The translations under genes and the position numbers were made by a program. A stretch of 14,798 bases of DNA from GCA-1730015 sp964550655 (GTDB lineage: Bacteria > Pseudomonadota > Gammaproteobacteria > Granulosicoccales > Granulosicoccaceae), in contig CAZKAQ010000094.1 in NCBI GenBank assembly GCA_964550655.1, positions 1 through 14,798 of the forward strand. Direction: 5' to 3'. A model generated the notes under the pieces. That model saw only the letters and a program-made list of their open reading frames with translations, had not been told where the DNA came from and searched no databases. Of the stretch, positions 14,677-14,798 are shown in pieces (within the stretch, counting starts at the first letter, position 1; every line of letters begins with the position of its first letter).

Positions 14677-14699
14677 CTGCAATGGTGGTCACATTGCAG
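14677..14699. promoter_or_regulatory. Perfect inverted repeat upstream of the hydrolase
   Basis: CTGCAATG (14677-14684) and CATTGCAG (14692-14699) are exact 8-bp inverted arms around a 7-bp spacer. A further ATTGC at 14673-14677 adds another half-site-like copy. It lies 27 bp upstream of the hydrolase ATG on the minus strand, where a repressor or activator dimer could act. Alternatively it could form a hairpin in the 5' untranslated RNA. Confidence 0.4.
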
Positions 14700-14798
14700 T
14701 CGATTCATGTGCGCGATTTTACTACATTAGCCTGCATTATTCGTGAGGATTCGGCGTCCAGAGTCAATAGCGCTAAACAGGTCGCCCTATCGCCTGAG

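Overview
The window looks like chromosomal core DNA from a gammaproteobacterium, probably marine or uncultured. The evidence is the gcvT-gcvH-gcvP order with a GcvR-type ACT-domain gene at the end, an LplT/PlsC-like phospholipid-repair protein, and moderate, even base composition. I cannot name a genus. I see no tRNA, rRNA, CRISPR array, insertion sequence or phage gene.

Left part (1-5640, minus strand): a glycine-catabolism operon. Transcription would run right to left through a tandem glycine riboswitch (about 5433-5608), an unusually long leader of about 370 nt, then gcvT, gcvH, gcvP and a two-ACT-domain GcvR-like regulator. The three enzymes supply the T, H and P proteins of the glycine cleavage system. 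The L protein (lipoamide dehydrogenase) is not here. The ACT protein could add a second level of amino-acid sensing to the RNA-level control.

Middle (5640-8628): a plus-strand YczE-family membrane protein is divergent from the gcv operon. It converges with a minus-strand gene for an MFS (LplT-like) transporter fused to a PlsC-type acyltransferase, which suggests lysophospholipid uptake and re-acylation. A 229-bp divergent intergenic region follows, with a good candidate minus-strand promoter.

Right-centre (8629-12843, plus strand): a compact three-gene cluster. It encodes a gamma-glutamyltransferase-superfamily N-terminal-nucleophile hydrolase of the YwrD/HpxW type, a cysteine-desulfurase-like class V aminotransferase (start overlaps the previous stop as ATGA), and a cystathionine beta-synthase with a C-terminal CBS-domain pair (25-nt gap). 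The last two enzymes point to sulfur amino acid metabolism, but the hydrolase's glutathione-binding positions look altered, so its substrate is open. This cluster is the part of the window most likely to hold an undescribed pathway.

Right end (12844-14798): a probable lipoprotein with a low-complexity linker and a PrcB-like C-terminal domain (plus strand) converges with a membrane-anchored alpha/beta hydrolase (minus strand). A perfect 8-bp inverted repeat lies just upstream of the hydrolase start.
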